A stretch of DNA of 64,000 nucleotides from DASVVT01 sp036386415 (lineage in GTDB: Bacteria; Acidobacteriota; Blastocatellia; Pyrinomonadales; Pyrinomonadaceae), in contig DASVVT010000053.1 of the NCBI GenBank assembly GCA_036386415.1, forward strand, positions 62,001-126,000, in the 5' to 3' direction. The notes under the pieces were generated by a model that searched no databases, had not been told where the DNA came from, and was given only the letters and a program-made list of their open reading frames with translations. Numbering within the stretch: position 1 is the first letter of the stretch; each line of letters opens with the position of its first letter. Shown one piece after another: positions 8,576 to 17,225 of this stretch. Position numbers and translations under genes: made by a program.

Positions 8576-8818
8576 ATGACACCGAAACTTTCAATTCCTC
8601 AGATGACTCGCGCCGAACAGGAGACGCAGACAGAGGCCCAGCGATTGAACGCCCAGATAGAGCACGCACTCGCAGCCGTCGCCGTGCGTTCACACAACGA
8701 TACGGGAGACCTCGAAGCATCCGCAGACAGGCTGGAGCGCGCTGCGCGCGACCTGGCCGTCGCCCTGCGCGAACTGGCTCGCGAGCGCCGTCGCATGTCA
8801 AAGGAAGAGTCTCAATAA
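8576..8818 (+). CDS. Small coiled-coil hypothetical protein
   Basis: An 80-residue, highly charged protein that is almost entirely helical; heptad-like spacing in LEASADRLERAARDLAVALR and the following arginine-rich stretch suggests a coiled coil. No known family. The ATG at 8576 is chosen; a GTG at 8570 would add two residues. It is 73 bp upstream of pckA on the same strand. It may be a genuine small gene, but no ribosome binding site stands out. Confidence 0.45.
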   Translation: MTPKLSIPQMTRAEQETQTEAQRLNAQIEHALAAVAVRSHNDTGDLEASADRLERAARDLAVALRELARERRRMSKEESQ

Positions 8819-8891
8819 AGAGTTGGCCGCACAGGCTTGAAGCCGACACGTACGCCTCTTTATTCATACCCATTTTGATTGGAGCAGCAAT

Positions 8892-10520
8892 ATGACTTCT
8901 ACGCGCAGAGAAAGAGTAATGCAGGACAAAGGCCGCAAGCGAACCCGTTACGGGCTGGAGAATTACGGCATCACAGAAGCCAGCACGGTCTACTGGAATC
9001 TCAACACGCCCGAACTCTACGAAGAGATCGCACGTCGCAATGAAGGCATCTTCTCCGCCCACGGCGCGCTGATCGTCGATACTGGCGAGCACACGGGACG
9101 CGCTGCCAAGGACAAGGCCATCGTGCGCGAGCCTTCGAGCGAAGACAAGGTGTGGTGGGGGGAAGTCAACAAAGAGTTTCCGCAAGCTGCATTCAACGCC
9201 CTCAAGGAGCGCATGATGGCGCACACCAAGGGGCGCGACCTCTTCGTGCAGGACACCCTCGCCGGGGCCGACCCGCGTTACCAGTTGCCCGTGCGTATCA
9301 TCACGGAACTCGCCTGGCACTCTCTTTTTGCGCGCACGATGTTTATTCGCAAGGAAGAGGAAGGCGCAGAGCATCAGCCCGAATTTACAATCATCAACAT
9401 TCCGAGCTTTATGGCCGACCCGCAGCGCGACGGAACGCGTTCGCAGACCTTCATCCTGATGGACTTCAGCCAGCGGCTGGTCTTGATCGGCGGCACATCC
9501 TATGCGGGCGAGACGAAAAAGAGTGTCTTCACGATCCTCAATTATTTACTGCCGCAGCGCCACGTGATGAGCATGCACTGCTCCGCGAACGTCGGCGACA
9601 AAGGGGATGTGGCGATCTTTTTCGGACTCTCCGGCACGGGCAAGACGACTCTTTCGGCAGACCCTGAGCGCCGCCTGATCGGCGACGACGAGCACGGCTG
9701 GTCGGACGACGGCGTCTTCAATTTCGAGGGCGGCTGCTACGCCAAAGTCATCAAGCTTTCACCCGAAGCCGAGCCGGACATCTACCGCACGACGCGCATG
9801 TTCGGCACGGTGCTCGAAAACGTAGCCTATGATCCCAACACACGCGTGCTCGATCTGGACGATGCCTCGAAGACGGAGAACACGCGCGCAGCCTACCCGC
9901 TGGAGAGCATCCCCAACATCATGCCCGAAGGTTATGCCGGGCATCCCCAGAACATCATCATGCTGACAGCCGATGCCTTCGGCGTGTTGCCGCCCGTCGC
10001 GCGTCTCTCTCCCGAACAGGCCATGTATCACTTCCTCTCCGGTTACACGGCGAAGGTCGCGGGCACGGAGAGAGGCGTGACGGAGCCGCAGGCCACCTTC
10101 TCGACCTGCTTCGGCGCGCCCTTCATGGTGCTGCATCCGGGCGTCTACGCAGACCTCCTGGGCAAGCTCATGGCCGAGCACGGCTCCGCCTGCTGGCTCG
10201 TCAACACGGGCTGGTCGGGCGGCGCTTACGGTACTGGGCAGCGCATGAAGATCGCCCACACGCGCGCCATGATCCGCGCCATCCTCAACGGCTCACTCGT
10301 CGGTGTCGAGACTGAGCCAGACCCGATCTTCGGCGTCAATGTTCCTGTCTCCTGCCCCGGCGTCCCGACGGAAGTCTTGCAGCCGCGCAACACCTGGGCA
10401 GATAAAGAGGCTTACGACCGGCAGGCGCGCAACCTCGCCCGTCTCTTCAACGAGAACTTCAAGAAGTATGAGGATGGAGTCTCCGAAGCCGTGCGCAAGG
10501 TCGCGCCCGTGACGGACTAA
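8892..10520 (+). CDS. pckA: Phosphoenolpyruvate carboxykinase (ATP)
   Basis: Converts oxaloacetate and ATP to phosphoenolpyruvate, CO2 and ADP; the committing step of gluconeogenesis. The ATP-type signature is clear: the P-loop GLSGTGKTTLSAD (about residues 246-258) followed by GDDEHGWSDDGVFNFEGGCY, which includes the metal- and nucleotide-binding residues. The length of 542 residues matches the family. The ATG at 8892 has a GGAG box 7 bp upstream. A family 2 dyad that can act as terminator follows the stop. Confidence 0.97.
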   Translation: MTSTRRERVMQDKGRKRTRYGLENYGITEASTVYWNLNTPELYEEIARRNEGIFSAHGALIVDTGEHTGRAAKDKAIVREPSSEDKVWWGEVNKEFPQAAFNALKERMMAHTKGRDLFVQDTLAGADPRYQLPVRIITELAWHSLFARTMFIRKEEEGAEHQPEFTIINIPSFMADPQRDGTRSQTFILMDFSQRLVLIGGTSYAGETKKSVFTILNYLLPQRHVMSMHCSANVGDKGDVAIFFGLSGTGKTTLSADPERRLIGDDEHGWSDDGVFNFEGGCYAKVIKLSPEAEPDIYRTTRMFGTVLENVAYDPNTRVLDLDDASKTENTRAAYPLESIPNIMPEGYAGHPQNIIMLTADAFGVLPPVARLSPEQAMYHFLSGYTAKVAGTERGVTEPQATFSTCFGAPFMVLHPGVYADLLGKLMAEHGSACWLVNTGWSGGAYGTGQRMKIAHTRAMIRAILNGSLVGVETEPDPIFGVNVPVSCPGVPTEVLQPRNTWADKEAYDRQARNLARLFNENFKKYEDGVSEAVRKVAPVTD

Positions 10521-10534
10521 AGAAATACAACTGG

Positions 10535-10604
10535 CTCACGCAAAGACGCAAAGGCGCGAAGGTAAGACATGCTTCTTCTTCGCGCCTTTGCGTCTTTGCG
10601 TGAG
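10535..10604 (+). repeat. Near-perfect GCAAAG dyad between convergent genes
   Basis: CTCACGCAAAGACGCAAAGG begins a 27-base left arm that is exactly complemented by the right arm ending in CTTTGCGTCTTTGCGTGAG; the loop is about 16 nt. It sits between the convergent ends of pckA and the 10616 gene and probably terminates both transcripts. Confidence 0.85.
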
Positions 10605-10615
10605 GCTTATTGTGC

Positions 10616-11548
10616 TCAATCGTCTGAAACGTAGACGTTGAGTATCCTGAGCTGTCCATCGACTCTCACCAATTCCATGCGAAAGAGCAGAACGTCGACG
10701 CAGATCAGACGCGTGCCCGCCGGGAAGCCGAGGTCTACGCTCGTCAGGGTTAAGGCGCGCGGGCGCAGCGTATCAGGTGTAGGCTCGTGGTCGGGCGCGA
10801 GCATGGAATCGACAAGCCCCTGCCACGTGTTCGGAGGGGGAAGAGTTTGCAGGTGCTCGCGCATGATGGAGACCGCTTGCTCCATGACAGAAACGAGGGC
10901 GCGTAATCGCTCCATATCCCTGATGGTTTGATCCTTATCTTCGACCTTCCGGTTAATCTGCTCAGCCGTCCCTTGTTGCTCCGGTTCGCCGCTCGCCTCT
11001 ACAGCGCTCTTCGTCGAAGATTCAAGGATCATCTCTGCGAATGCCGGATCGTTCTTGAGCACGTCAACGGCGCGCGGCGGCAACACTTTGACCGGGTCAA
11101 ACTCTTTCTCACTATCCTCTGGCTCCAGGCTTCCCTTTGGGTGTTGAGCGAGATACGTTGCTCTGCCTATCAGTATGTAGAGGTAGAAGAACTTGAGCGC
11201 GGCGATATGATAGCGCCGCAGCTCGTCGCCTTTAACCTGAAGCGCCAGCTCTGAATCGACGGGGACGATAAAGCGGTCGGCCACATTGAGGCGTAAGCGT
11301 TCATTGAAATCCCTGACGTAGAGATCGTCCACAATCGACAGCAGATCGTCCTCCCCTTCGAAGCGGCTGATAAACTGCTCCGCGATGCTGCGCGCCTCCA
11401 GCTCTTCGTCCGGTGTGAGCTTCGGCGTCTCCTTCGTCTCAACCGCTATCTCCTCCTGTGAGGCGAGCGTGCGGGCTCCGGCTGCCGTCGTCGCCATCAC
11501 GGCGAAGACCAATAAACCTGCTATCAATGGTCGGGCTCTCATACTCAT
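10616..11548 (-). CDS. Secreted hypothetical protein
   Basis: About 310 residues with an N-terminal signal peptide (RARPLIAGLLVFAVMATTAA). The ATG at 11548 is preceded by GAGGAG at ideal spacing, so longer upstream starts are rejected. The mature part is acidic and mostly helical, with a likely coiled-coil stretch around residues 195-230 and a C-terminal beta-rich domain beginning at about 255 (RALTLTSVDLGFPAGTRLIC). No family recognised. It probably acts in the periplasm or is exported. Confidence 0.7.
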   Translation of the reverse strand: MSMRARPLIAGLLVFAVMATTAAGARTLASQEEIAVETKETPKLTPDEELEARSIAEQFISRFEGEDDLLSIVDDLYVRDFNERLRLNVADRFIVPVDSELALQVKGDELRRYHIAALKFFYLYILIGRATYLAQHPKGSLEPEDSEKEFDPVKVLPPRAVDVLKNDPAFAEMILESSTKSAVEASGEPEQQGTAEQINRKVEDKDQTIRDMERLRALVSVMEQAVSIMREHLQTLPPPNTWQGLVDSMLAPDHEPTPDTLRPRALTLTSVDLGFPAGTRLICVDVLLFRMELVRVDGQLRILNVYVSDD

Positions 11549-12028
11549 GGGTCTCCTCGCAAAACAATTCGACGGCGATTGGCTTCCGGCTCTGGTAGGC
11601 ATAAGCCAGACCGAATCCTGAGACGGAAGCCCCCAAAGCTTTATGGCAACCCCTATTCCCCGCAGCTTGCATCAGGAAATTGTGCGCGCAGTCGGCGGAC
11701 ACAACTCTTCAGGTGCAATACCGGGGTGACACCTGAAAGCCGATAGCGGCAGGCGGGTTTTTAAAGACCCGGCGCGTATGCACGGCAATTCGGCCAAAGG
11801 CACGCGACCCCTTCTCTACGAACGGCGCGCTTCAATCTTTTGCGTTTCCCTACTTGACCATAGGGCATCTTTGCGCGTAGAAAGAGAGCCTGTGCCACAC
11901 GGTCGCATGGTCCCGACACGACTTGGAGCTTGATGACCAGTTCAATTCCGGGTTCACCAGAAATTCATAACCCCTTGTTTGTTTAACTGCCGGTGTACTC
12001 CTTTCACGCGGCGGGGCGCCCAGAAAGA
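11549..12028. other. Intergenic region with small hairpins
   Basis: No gene seen in 480 bp between divergent genes. Two local stems are visible: CAGGTG...CACCTG (about 11710-11735) and GCGGGTTTTTAAAGACCCGGC (about 11752-11773). They lie in the potential leader of the histidine kinase gene. I could not match them to a riboswitch consensus. Confidence 0.5.
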
Positions 12029-13645
12029 ATGACCGATCAGACAAACGATGCTGCCGGAGAGAGTGCCGTCTCCGGCCAAACGGCCAACATCGACGGAGTA
12101 AACGGCAGCACGAAGCAGCCCGACGCGGCGACTCTGCGCACGATAACTGACACCGTGCGTAGGGTCGTGCGCGCAGATACGGCGAGCGTGGTCAGCTTCT
12201 CCATTGAGAAGGGGACGATTACGTGGCGAGCGACCAGCGGATTCCACGCGCACATTCCCGGCGATGAGATCGTGCGTCCCCTGCGCAATATCTTTGAGAG
12301 GTGCGCGACCGGAGCAGAGCTCATCACGCTCGAAGGCATAGGCGAGCGAGCAGACCTTCCGGTTGAAGACTTCCCCATCCTGAGCGCCGAAGGCGTGCGT
12401 TATGCGGCACTCGCTCCGCTTTGCGCGCGCGATGGCGAAGTGCTCGGCTCTCTGGTCGTCGGCTTTCGCTCAGCACATAGATTCACAGCCGAAGAGAAGC
12501 AGATGCTGGAAGCGCTGGCCGATATGGCGGCGCTGGCGCTCGACAATGCGCGGCTGTTTGAGACCGTTGGCACGGCCAAGAGGATTTGGGAGCAGACCTT
12601 CGATGCCGTGGCCTCCGGCATCATCGTTCACGATCAAAGCACGCGGATCGTGCGCTGCAATGCGCATGCGGCGGAGATGATGAATATGCAGCCCTCTGAG
12701 GCGATTGGCCTTTCGTGCGCCGATGCCTTCGCGCGTCTCTTCGGCGAGCGCGCCGCCGCTTACCACATGGGACAGGGCACGGGCACGGCGTCGTCATTTG
12801 AGATACAGGCCGAGGATGGCAGGCGCTATCTGGTCTCGGTCGCGCCGCTTGATAAAGTCGGAAATCTTTCGGGGAGCGTCATCACCTGGAGCGACGTGAC
12901 GGAACTCTCGGAGATGCAGGAGCAGTTGTCGCGCTCGCGCCGCCTGGCGACCGTCGGGCAGCTCGCCGCTGGCGTCGCGCACGAGATTAACAACCCGCTC
13001 GCGGCCATCACCACCTGCGCCGAAGCCACTTTGCGCGACATCAAGCGCGACGGGGAGGTGGCCGCGCTGGCCGAGAGCCGCGACTGGTCTTACTATCTCG
13101 AAGAGATAGTGCGACAGGCGCTCAGGTGCAAAGAGATCACGCGCGGCCTGCTCGATCTCTCGCGCCAACGCCGTGCGCGCCGCAGTGCCTGCGACATCAA
13201 CTCGATAGCTGCGGAGTCGGCGCGGCTCGCCGAACAGCGCGCCGCGTCTATGGACGTGATCGTGACACTCAATCTGGACGAGAGTGTGGGCGAGATAGCG
13301 ACCGATGCGGGGATGGTGCGCCAGGTGCTGGATAATCTTTTAAGCAATGCGCTCGATGCCGTTGAAGGGCGCGGCGAAGTCACTATTTCAACCATGCGCG
13401 AGGGTGAGCGCGTCGCCGTGGAAGTGATGGACACAGGACACGGAATCACGCCGGAGGTGCTCGTGCGCATCTTCGATCCGTTCTTTACGACGAAGGACCC
13501 GGGCAAAGGATCGGGTCTTGGGCTCGCCATCTGCTACACGCTCGCGGAAGCACTGGGCGGCGCGCTCACCGTCGAATCCAAGCAGGACGAGGGCAGCCGT
13601 TTTCGCCTCTGGCTTCCCAGACGCGCACCGGAAAGGGAAGGATGA
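12029..13645 (+). CDS. GAF-PAS sensor histidine kinase
   Basis: About 538 residues, no obvious membrane helices. Order: GAF domain (about 25-175), PAS domain (about 190-290), HisKA dimerisation helix with the phospho-acceptor His in GVAHEINNPL (His318) and HATPase with N box DNLLSNALDAVE, G1 box VMDTGHGI and G2 box GKGSGLGLAI. This is the NtrB-like kinase class. The ATG at 12029 is chosen; a GTG at 11993 would add 12 residues. A NtrC-type regulator follows after a repeat dyad, so the pair is very likely a cognate two-component system controlling the pilus-like operons downstream. Confidence 0.93.
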   Translation: MTDQTNDAAGESAVSGQTANIDGVNGSTKQPDAATLRTITDTVRRVVRADTASVVSFSIEKGTITWRATSGFHAHIPGDEIVRPLRNIFERCATGAELITLEGIGERADLPVEDFPILSAEGVRYAALAPLCARDGEVLGSLVVGFRSAHRFTAEEKQMLEALADMAALALDNARLFETVGTAKRIWEQTFDAVASGIIVHDQSTRIVRCNAHAAEMMNMQPSEAIGLSCADAFARLFGERAAAYHMGQGTGTASSFEIQAEDGRRYLVSVAPLDKVGNLSGSVITWSDVTELSEMQEQLSRSRRLATVGQLAAGVAHEINNPLAAITTCAEATLRDIKRDGEVAALAESRDWSYYLEEIVRQALRCKEITRGLLDLSRQRRARRSACDINSIAAESARLAEQRAASMDVIVTLNLDESVGEIATDAGMVRQVLDNLLSNALDAVEGRGEVTISTMREGERVAVEVMDTGHGITPEVLVRIFDPFFTTKDPGKGSGLGLAICYTLAEALGGALTVESKQDEGSRFRLWLPRRAPEREG

Positions 13646-13649
13646 ATAT

Positions 13650-13780
13650 GAGTAGACAGTAGTCAGTAGTCAGTAGCCAGTAGACGCTCCGCGCAGAGGA
13701 TGCTGTCGCTACAACCCTGACGTTTCCGTAGCGAAATCTTTTCTACTGACTCCTGACTACTGTCTACTGTCTACTGTTTC
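13650..13780 (+). repeat. GTAGACAGTAGTCAGTAG-type dyad (family 4)
   Basis: The left arm reiterates CAGTAG/TCAGTAG words and the right arm reiterates CTACTG/CTACTGTCT words, giving a long imperfect hairpin. It lies between the kinase and its response regulator gene. Similar dyads are found at 39583, 45103 and 54641. Confidence 0.8.
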
Positions 13781-13784
13781 AATT

Positions 13785-15218
13785 ATGAGTAGAAGAATTC
13801 GAGTCCTGGTGGTTGATGATGACAACCTGCTGAGAAGGCTTGTCACGGAGCAGCTTTCGCGTTCGGGTTTCGAGGCGGCGGCGGCCGCCAGCGCGCAGGA
13901 GGCATTAGAGGCGCTGGGCGCGACTGACTATGATGTCGTCTTGTTGGACATACAGATGCCGGGCATGTCTGGCCTGGATGCGTTGCGCCAGATCAGGCAG
14001 ACGGAAGATGCGCCGGAAGTCATCATGCTCACCGCTGACACTTCGCTCTCGACGGGCATCGAAGCGATGCGGCTTGGTGCTTACGATTATCTGACCAAGC
14101 CTTCGACGCTCGACGAGATGGAGGCAGTGATTTACAAGGCCGACGAGAAGCGCCGGCTCGTGCGCCAGAACGCCTCACTGCGCTCGGCTGTGCGGTCTCC
14201 GTCGCTCGCAGAGGACGGCACCCCTGCGATCATCTATAAGAGCGCAGTGATGGGGGGCATCGTCGCGCTCGCAGAGACGGCGGCGCAACTCGATTCGACC
14301 GTCATCCTCACGGGCGAATCCGGCACCGGCAAAGATGTGCTGGCGCGTTTCATTCACGCCCGCAGCGCGCGGCGCACGGCAGGCCCGATGATCACCGTCA
14401 ACTGCGGAGCGCTTCCCGAAGCGCTCTTTGAATCCGAATTCTTCGGCCATGAGAAGGGCGCCTTCACGGGAGCGACGGCGCTCAAGCGCGGGCTGCTCGA
14501 AGCTGCCGACGGCTCGACTCTCTTTCTGGACGAGGTCGGGGAGATGGCGCTCGCCTCTCAGGTCAAGCTCCTGCACTTTCTCGAACAGGGGCGCTTTCGC
14601 CGCGTCGGCTCGACGCGCGACCGCGACGCAGATGTGAGAGTGATCGCCGCGACCAATCGTAATCTTCATCAGGACGTGGGCGCGGGTCGCTTTCGCGCAG
14701 ACCTCTTCTATCGCCTCAACGTCATTTCGCTGCACATCCCGCCACTGCGCGAGCGGCCTGAAGATACATCGGCGTTGATAGACCATTTTCTGGCGCTCTA
14801 TCGCCAGCGCTTCAACCGTCCCGCGCTCGACTTCACAGCCGAGGCGCGTCGTCATCTCGAAGCTTTCTCCTGGCCGGGCAACGTGCGCGAGCTGCGCAAT
14901 ACGCTGGAACGCGCCGCCGCTCTTTCAAACACCGACACGATTGAAGCCGAGCAAGTGCTTCCAGCAGCGTTGAGGGATCAGTGGTCGGGTGTGAGCGAGG
15001 GGTCTCTTTCCCCCAGCCCCAATCTCCAACCCCTCACCACCAATGTGCCCACGCTTGACGAGATAGAGCGCCAGCATATCCTGCGCGTGCTTGAAGAGAC
15101 GGGCGGCAACCGCGAGCGTGCCGCAGCCATCCTGGGCATCTCTGCGCGCACGCTCTATCGCAAGCTGCGCGAATACGAGACGCATACGAGACGGACGGAA
15201 GAGTCCTTCGAGCCCTGA
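13785..15218 (+). CDS. NtrC-family sigma-54-dependent response regulator
   Basis: 477 residues with the full NtrC layout: receiver domain (acidic pocket DDD at 11-13, phospho-acceptor Asp55 in LLDIQMPGM), AAA+ domain with Walker A GESGTGKD (about 178-185), the sigma-54 contact loop GAFTGA (about 225-230), Walker B LFLDEVGEM, arginine-finger region, and a Fis-type helix-turn-helix at the end (RERAAAILGISARTLYRKL). It therefore activates sigma-54 promoters from upstream enhancers. Two candidate enhancers start at its own stop codon and a matching sigma-54 promoter lies downstream, so the adjacent pilin-like operon is the expected target. Confidence 0.95.
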   Translation: MSRRIRVLVVDDDNLLRRLVTEQLSRSGFEAAAAASAQEALEALGATDYDVVLLDIQMPGMSGLDALRQIRQTEDAPEVIMLTADTSLSTGIEAMRLGAYDYLTKPSTLDEMEAVIYKADEKRRLVRQNASLRSAVRSPSLAEDGTPAIIYKSAVMGGIVALAETAAQLDSTVILTGESGTGKDVLARFIHARSARRTAGPMITVNCGALPEALFESEFFGHEKGAFTGATALKRGLLEAADGSTLFLDEVGEMALASQVKLLHFLEQGRFRRVGSTRDRDADVRVIAATNRNLHQDVGAGRFRADLFYRLNVISLHIPPLRERPEDTSALIDHFLALYRQRFNRPALDFTAEARRHLEAFSWPGNVRELRNTLERAAALSNTDTIEAEQVLPAALRDQWSGVSEGSLSPSPNLQPLTTNVPTLDEIERQHILRVLEETGGNRERAAAILGISARTLYRKLREYETHTRRTEESFEP

Positions 15219-15249
15219 CAAAACGTCAGCCGCGCTGACAAAACTTCAG
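15215..15249 (+). promoter_or_regulatory. Tandem dyads, candidate enhancer for the NtrC-type activator
   Basis: CTGACAAAACGTCAG (15215-15229) and CTGACAAAACTTCAG (15235-15249) are CTGAC-N5-GTCAG dyads with centres 20 bp apart, two helical turns. The complement of the first occurs exactly at 24192-24206. They lie about 120-140 bp upstream of a sigma-54 promoter, as NtrC-type enhancers do. Confidence 0.7.
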
Positions 15250-15370
15250 CCCCGCCTGTCATGCCTGTGCTCCTCAAACGACCGTACAAGTTCCCCGCGC
15301 CCACCCCTTCCAGTGCATCAACCCCCTACATATCAGCGTTTACGATTCTTGCAGGATGCCCTGCGGGGCG

Positions 15371-15386
15371 CGGCACGTAGGTTGTA
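15371..15386 (+). promoter_or_regulatory. Sigma-54 promoter of the pilin-like operon
   Basis: CGGCACGTAGGTTGTA matches the sigma-54 consensus TGGCACG-N4-TTGCA at 14 of 16 positions counting the free spacer. The GG of the -24 box is intact; the -12 box reads TTGT instead of TTGC. The same variant occurs on the other strand at 24041-24056. Transcription would start near 15398, about 145 bp before the first pilin-like gene. Confidence 0.65.
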
Positions 15387-15541
15387 TGCCAATCTGGCGG
15401 TCGGGTGTCTCTCTTGCGATTGCTCACAGGCTCGCGCAGGAACGGAAATTTCCCCCGCCACTTGAACATCTGACTTACCAACCCATGCCGGGGGTCAAAA
15501 GACCCTGCGCAATCCCCTTCGAAGGAGAAATTCCAAGAGCT

Positions 15542-16264
15542 ATGGTCAATTCAATCAAACATCTCACGCAGATAACTTTCGCTGCTGCCCTGCTCATGAT
15601 GACGGCGGCTTATGCATCTGCGCAGGTCAACACCAGCGGCACTGTCACCATGAGCGGCACGGTCTCAAAATTCGTCGAGCTTAACTCAGGCGGCGCGGTC
15701 ACACTGGCTGGCAACAGCGGTGGCGGCATCACCACAGACGGCGTCACGGATAGCGCGCTGGCCGTCGCCATCAATCTGGGAGAGCTTGGCCCGGGCAACA
15801 CCAACAGCTTCGTCAAGGCCACCGTGCCGCTCAAGATGAGAAGCAACGCCAACTACGTCCTGTCGATGAGCGCCGTCGTGGCGAGCACCGGTTCATCGAC
15901 CAGCAAGATCACGGCAGCCGACATTGGTTTCGGTCTGGGCACGTTCAGCCGCCCCAGCACCGGCCCGACTTCTATCGGCGTGGCTTCCGGCACCGATACT
16001 GACAATACCTCTGGCGATCCAACCCTCGCGGCCAACGGCGCGATCAATGCGACGAGCGGCAGGTTTGAATACACCGCTACGCGGTCGAATCTGGGCGCGT
16101 TCTCGGCATCGACCACTGTTCTGAGCGGCTCTCGTATTTTGAATGCCGTCCCCAGAACCAACGAAAATGGTCTGGTGGTTCCCGCGATCTTTTCCGTCAA
16201 GCCGCAGTTCTATGAGAACGGCACGACCACGGCCACGGCGACCTTTACCATCGCCGCTCCGTAA
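15542..16264 (+). CDS. Secreted pilin-like/beta-sandwich protein 1
   Basis: 241 residues with a signal peptide ending near AYASAQ. The mature protein is Gly/Ser/Thr-rich and beta-strand-rich, without cysteines, and ends with PQFYENGTTTATATFTIA, a final beta-strand pattern like that of chaperone-usher pilus subunits and spore-coat-U-like proteins. It shares the segment LGELGPGNTNSFVKATVPL and the C-terminal pattern with the next gene, so the two are paralogues. GAAGGAG lies about 14 bp before the ATG. First gene after the sigma-54 promoter. The subunit role is inference from shape and context. Confidence 0.75.
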   Translation: MVNSIKHLTQITFAAALLMMTAAYASAQVNTSGTVTMSGTVSKFVELNSGGAVTLAGNSGGGITTDGVTDSALAVAINLGELGPGNTNSFVKATVPLKMRSNANYVLSMSAVVASTGSSTSKITAADIGFGLGTFSRPSTGPTSIGVASGTDTDNTSGDPTLAANGAINATSGRFEYTATRSNLGAFSASTTVLSGSRILNAVPRTNENGLVVPAIFSVKPQFYENGTTTATATFTIAAP

Positions 16265-16316
16265 CGTAACGCCTGACGGACACTGGTTCTCCAGCCATGC
16301 TCCGGTTGGTAAGCCC

Positions 16317-16356
16317 AAGCGCCGTCGCTTCCCTTTCAAAGGGAAGCGACGACGCT
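16317..16356 (+). terminator. Hairpin between the two pilin-like genes
   Basis: AAGCGCCGTCGCTTCCCTTT folds back on AAAGGGAAGCGACGACGCTT with one mismatch and a tiny loop. No U tract follows. It may attenuate read-through or stabilise the upstream subunit mRNA, as is common where the first subunit is needed in excess. Confidence 0.6.
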
Positions 16357-16417
16357 TGAACCGTATCAGAGGAGGCGTTTGGACTACGACGGCTCGAAGG
16401 GCGTCACAGGCCAGGCC

Positions 16418-17092
16418 ATGATGAAGCTACGCGCCATCACAATCATCATCTTCACAGGCATCTTAGCGCTGTGTGCCGCAGGCTCTGCCTCCGCGCAAAC
16501 GTTTGATATTGGCAGCGGCGGCACTGCGACCATCACGGGCGCGCTCGGCGGCTCGGTCACAGGCACTAACGATGTGACGCAAGACCTGGTAGTCACGATC
16601 AACTTCGGCGAGGTCTCGCCGGTCAACACGGGCAATCTAGTCAAAGTCGTCGTGCCGGTCGCCATACGCAGCAGCGTCCCCTATCAGGTATCTGTCTCTG
16701 TGGCGGCCACGTTCAACGGCAATCCGCAGGCTGTACAGCGTTCCGACATCGGTTTTGGCGTGAGAAATCTGCGACCGATGGGAATCAAGTCGCAGGACTG
16801 TAGCTTGAGCCCGCACCTCTTCAGCGCCGCCTTCAATAACGACCCTTCTGCAAACGTCACTTCGGACGCGAACGGCAGGACTGCTTATCCCTCGTCGCTC
16901 GCGAATGTATCGGGCAGCACAGTGATCCTGAGCGGCCCGAAACTGACCAAGGGCAACATCACCAAGCACGAAGCCGATAACGGTTACATCTTTGACGCCA
17001 TCTTCACGATCAGGCCACAGTTCTATGTCTCCGGCACATTCAGCGCGACGATCACCTTCACCATTTCCGCAGGGCCGAACGTTCCCTGCTAA
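16418..17092 (+). CDS. Secreted pilin-like/beta-sandwich protein 2
   Basis: About 224 residues with a signal peptide ending near GSASAQ. Shares with the previous protein the INFGEVSPVNTGNLVKVVVP strand pair and the terminal RPQFYVSGTFSATITFTI strand, so it is a second subunit-like paralogue. A TTG at 16379 is directly preceded by GAGGAGG but with only 3 bp spacing; it would add 13 residues. I prefer the ATG at 16418, which gives a standard signal peptide. Two cysteines (about residue 115 and the last residue) could form a disulphide. Confidence 0.75.
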   Translation: MMKLRAITIIIFTGILALCAAGSASAQTFDIGSGGTATITGALGGSVTGTNDVTQDLVVTINFGEVSPVNTGNLVKVVVPVAIRSSVPYQVSVSVAATFNGNPQAVQRSDIGFGVRNLRPMGIKSQDCSLSPHLFSAAFNNDPSANVTSDANGRTAYPSSLANVSGSTVILSGPKLTKGNITKHEADNGYIFDAIFTIRPQFYVSGTFSATITFTISAGPNVPC

Positions 17093-17128
17093 ATCAAGAC
17101 CTACGATATAGGACAAATGAAAAGAGAT

Positions 17129-17204
17129 AATCCACTAAACCACACGAAGCGACACGAATAAAGCTCAAGCTGTTTCGTGTCGCTTCGTGTGGTTTAGTGG
17201 ATCG
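17129..17204 (+). repeat. CACACGAAGCGACACGAA dyad (family 3, short form)
   Basis: TCCACTAAACCACACGAAGC and its continuation are complemented almost perfectly by GCTTCGTGTGGTTTAGTGGA. The loop is about 14 nt. It separates the second pilin-like gene from the chaperone-like gene. Confidence 0.85.
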
Positions 17205-17225
17205 CTCATTGCTTAAACAGGTTTC

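Noticed and set aside
11700..11830. Hairpins upstream of the histidine kinase as a cyclic-di-GMP, TPP or similar riboswitch
   Set aside because: None of the conserved core sequences I know is present in order.
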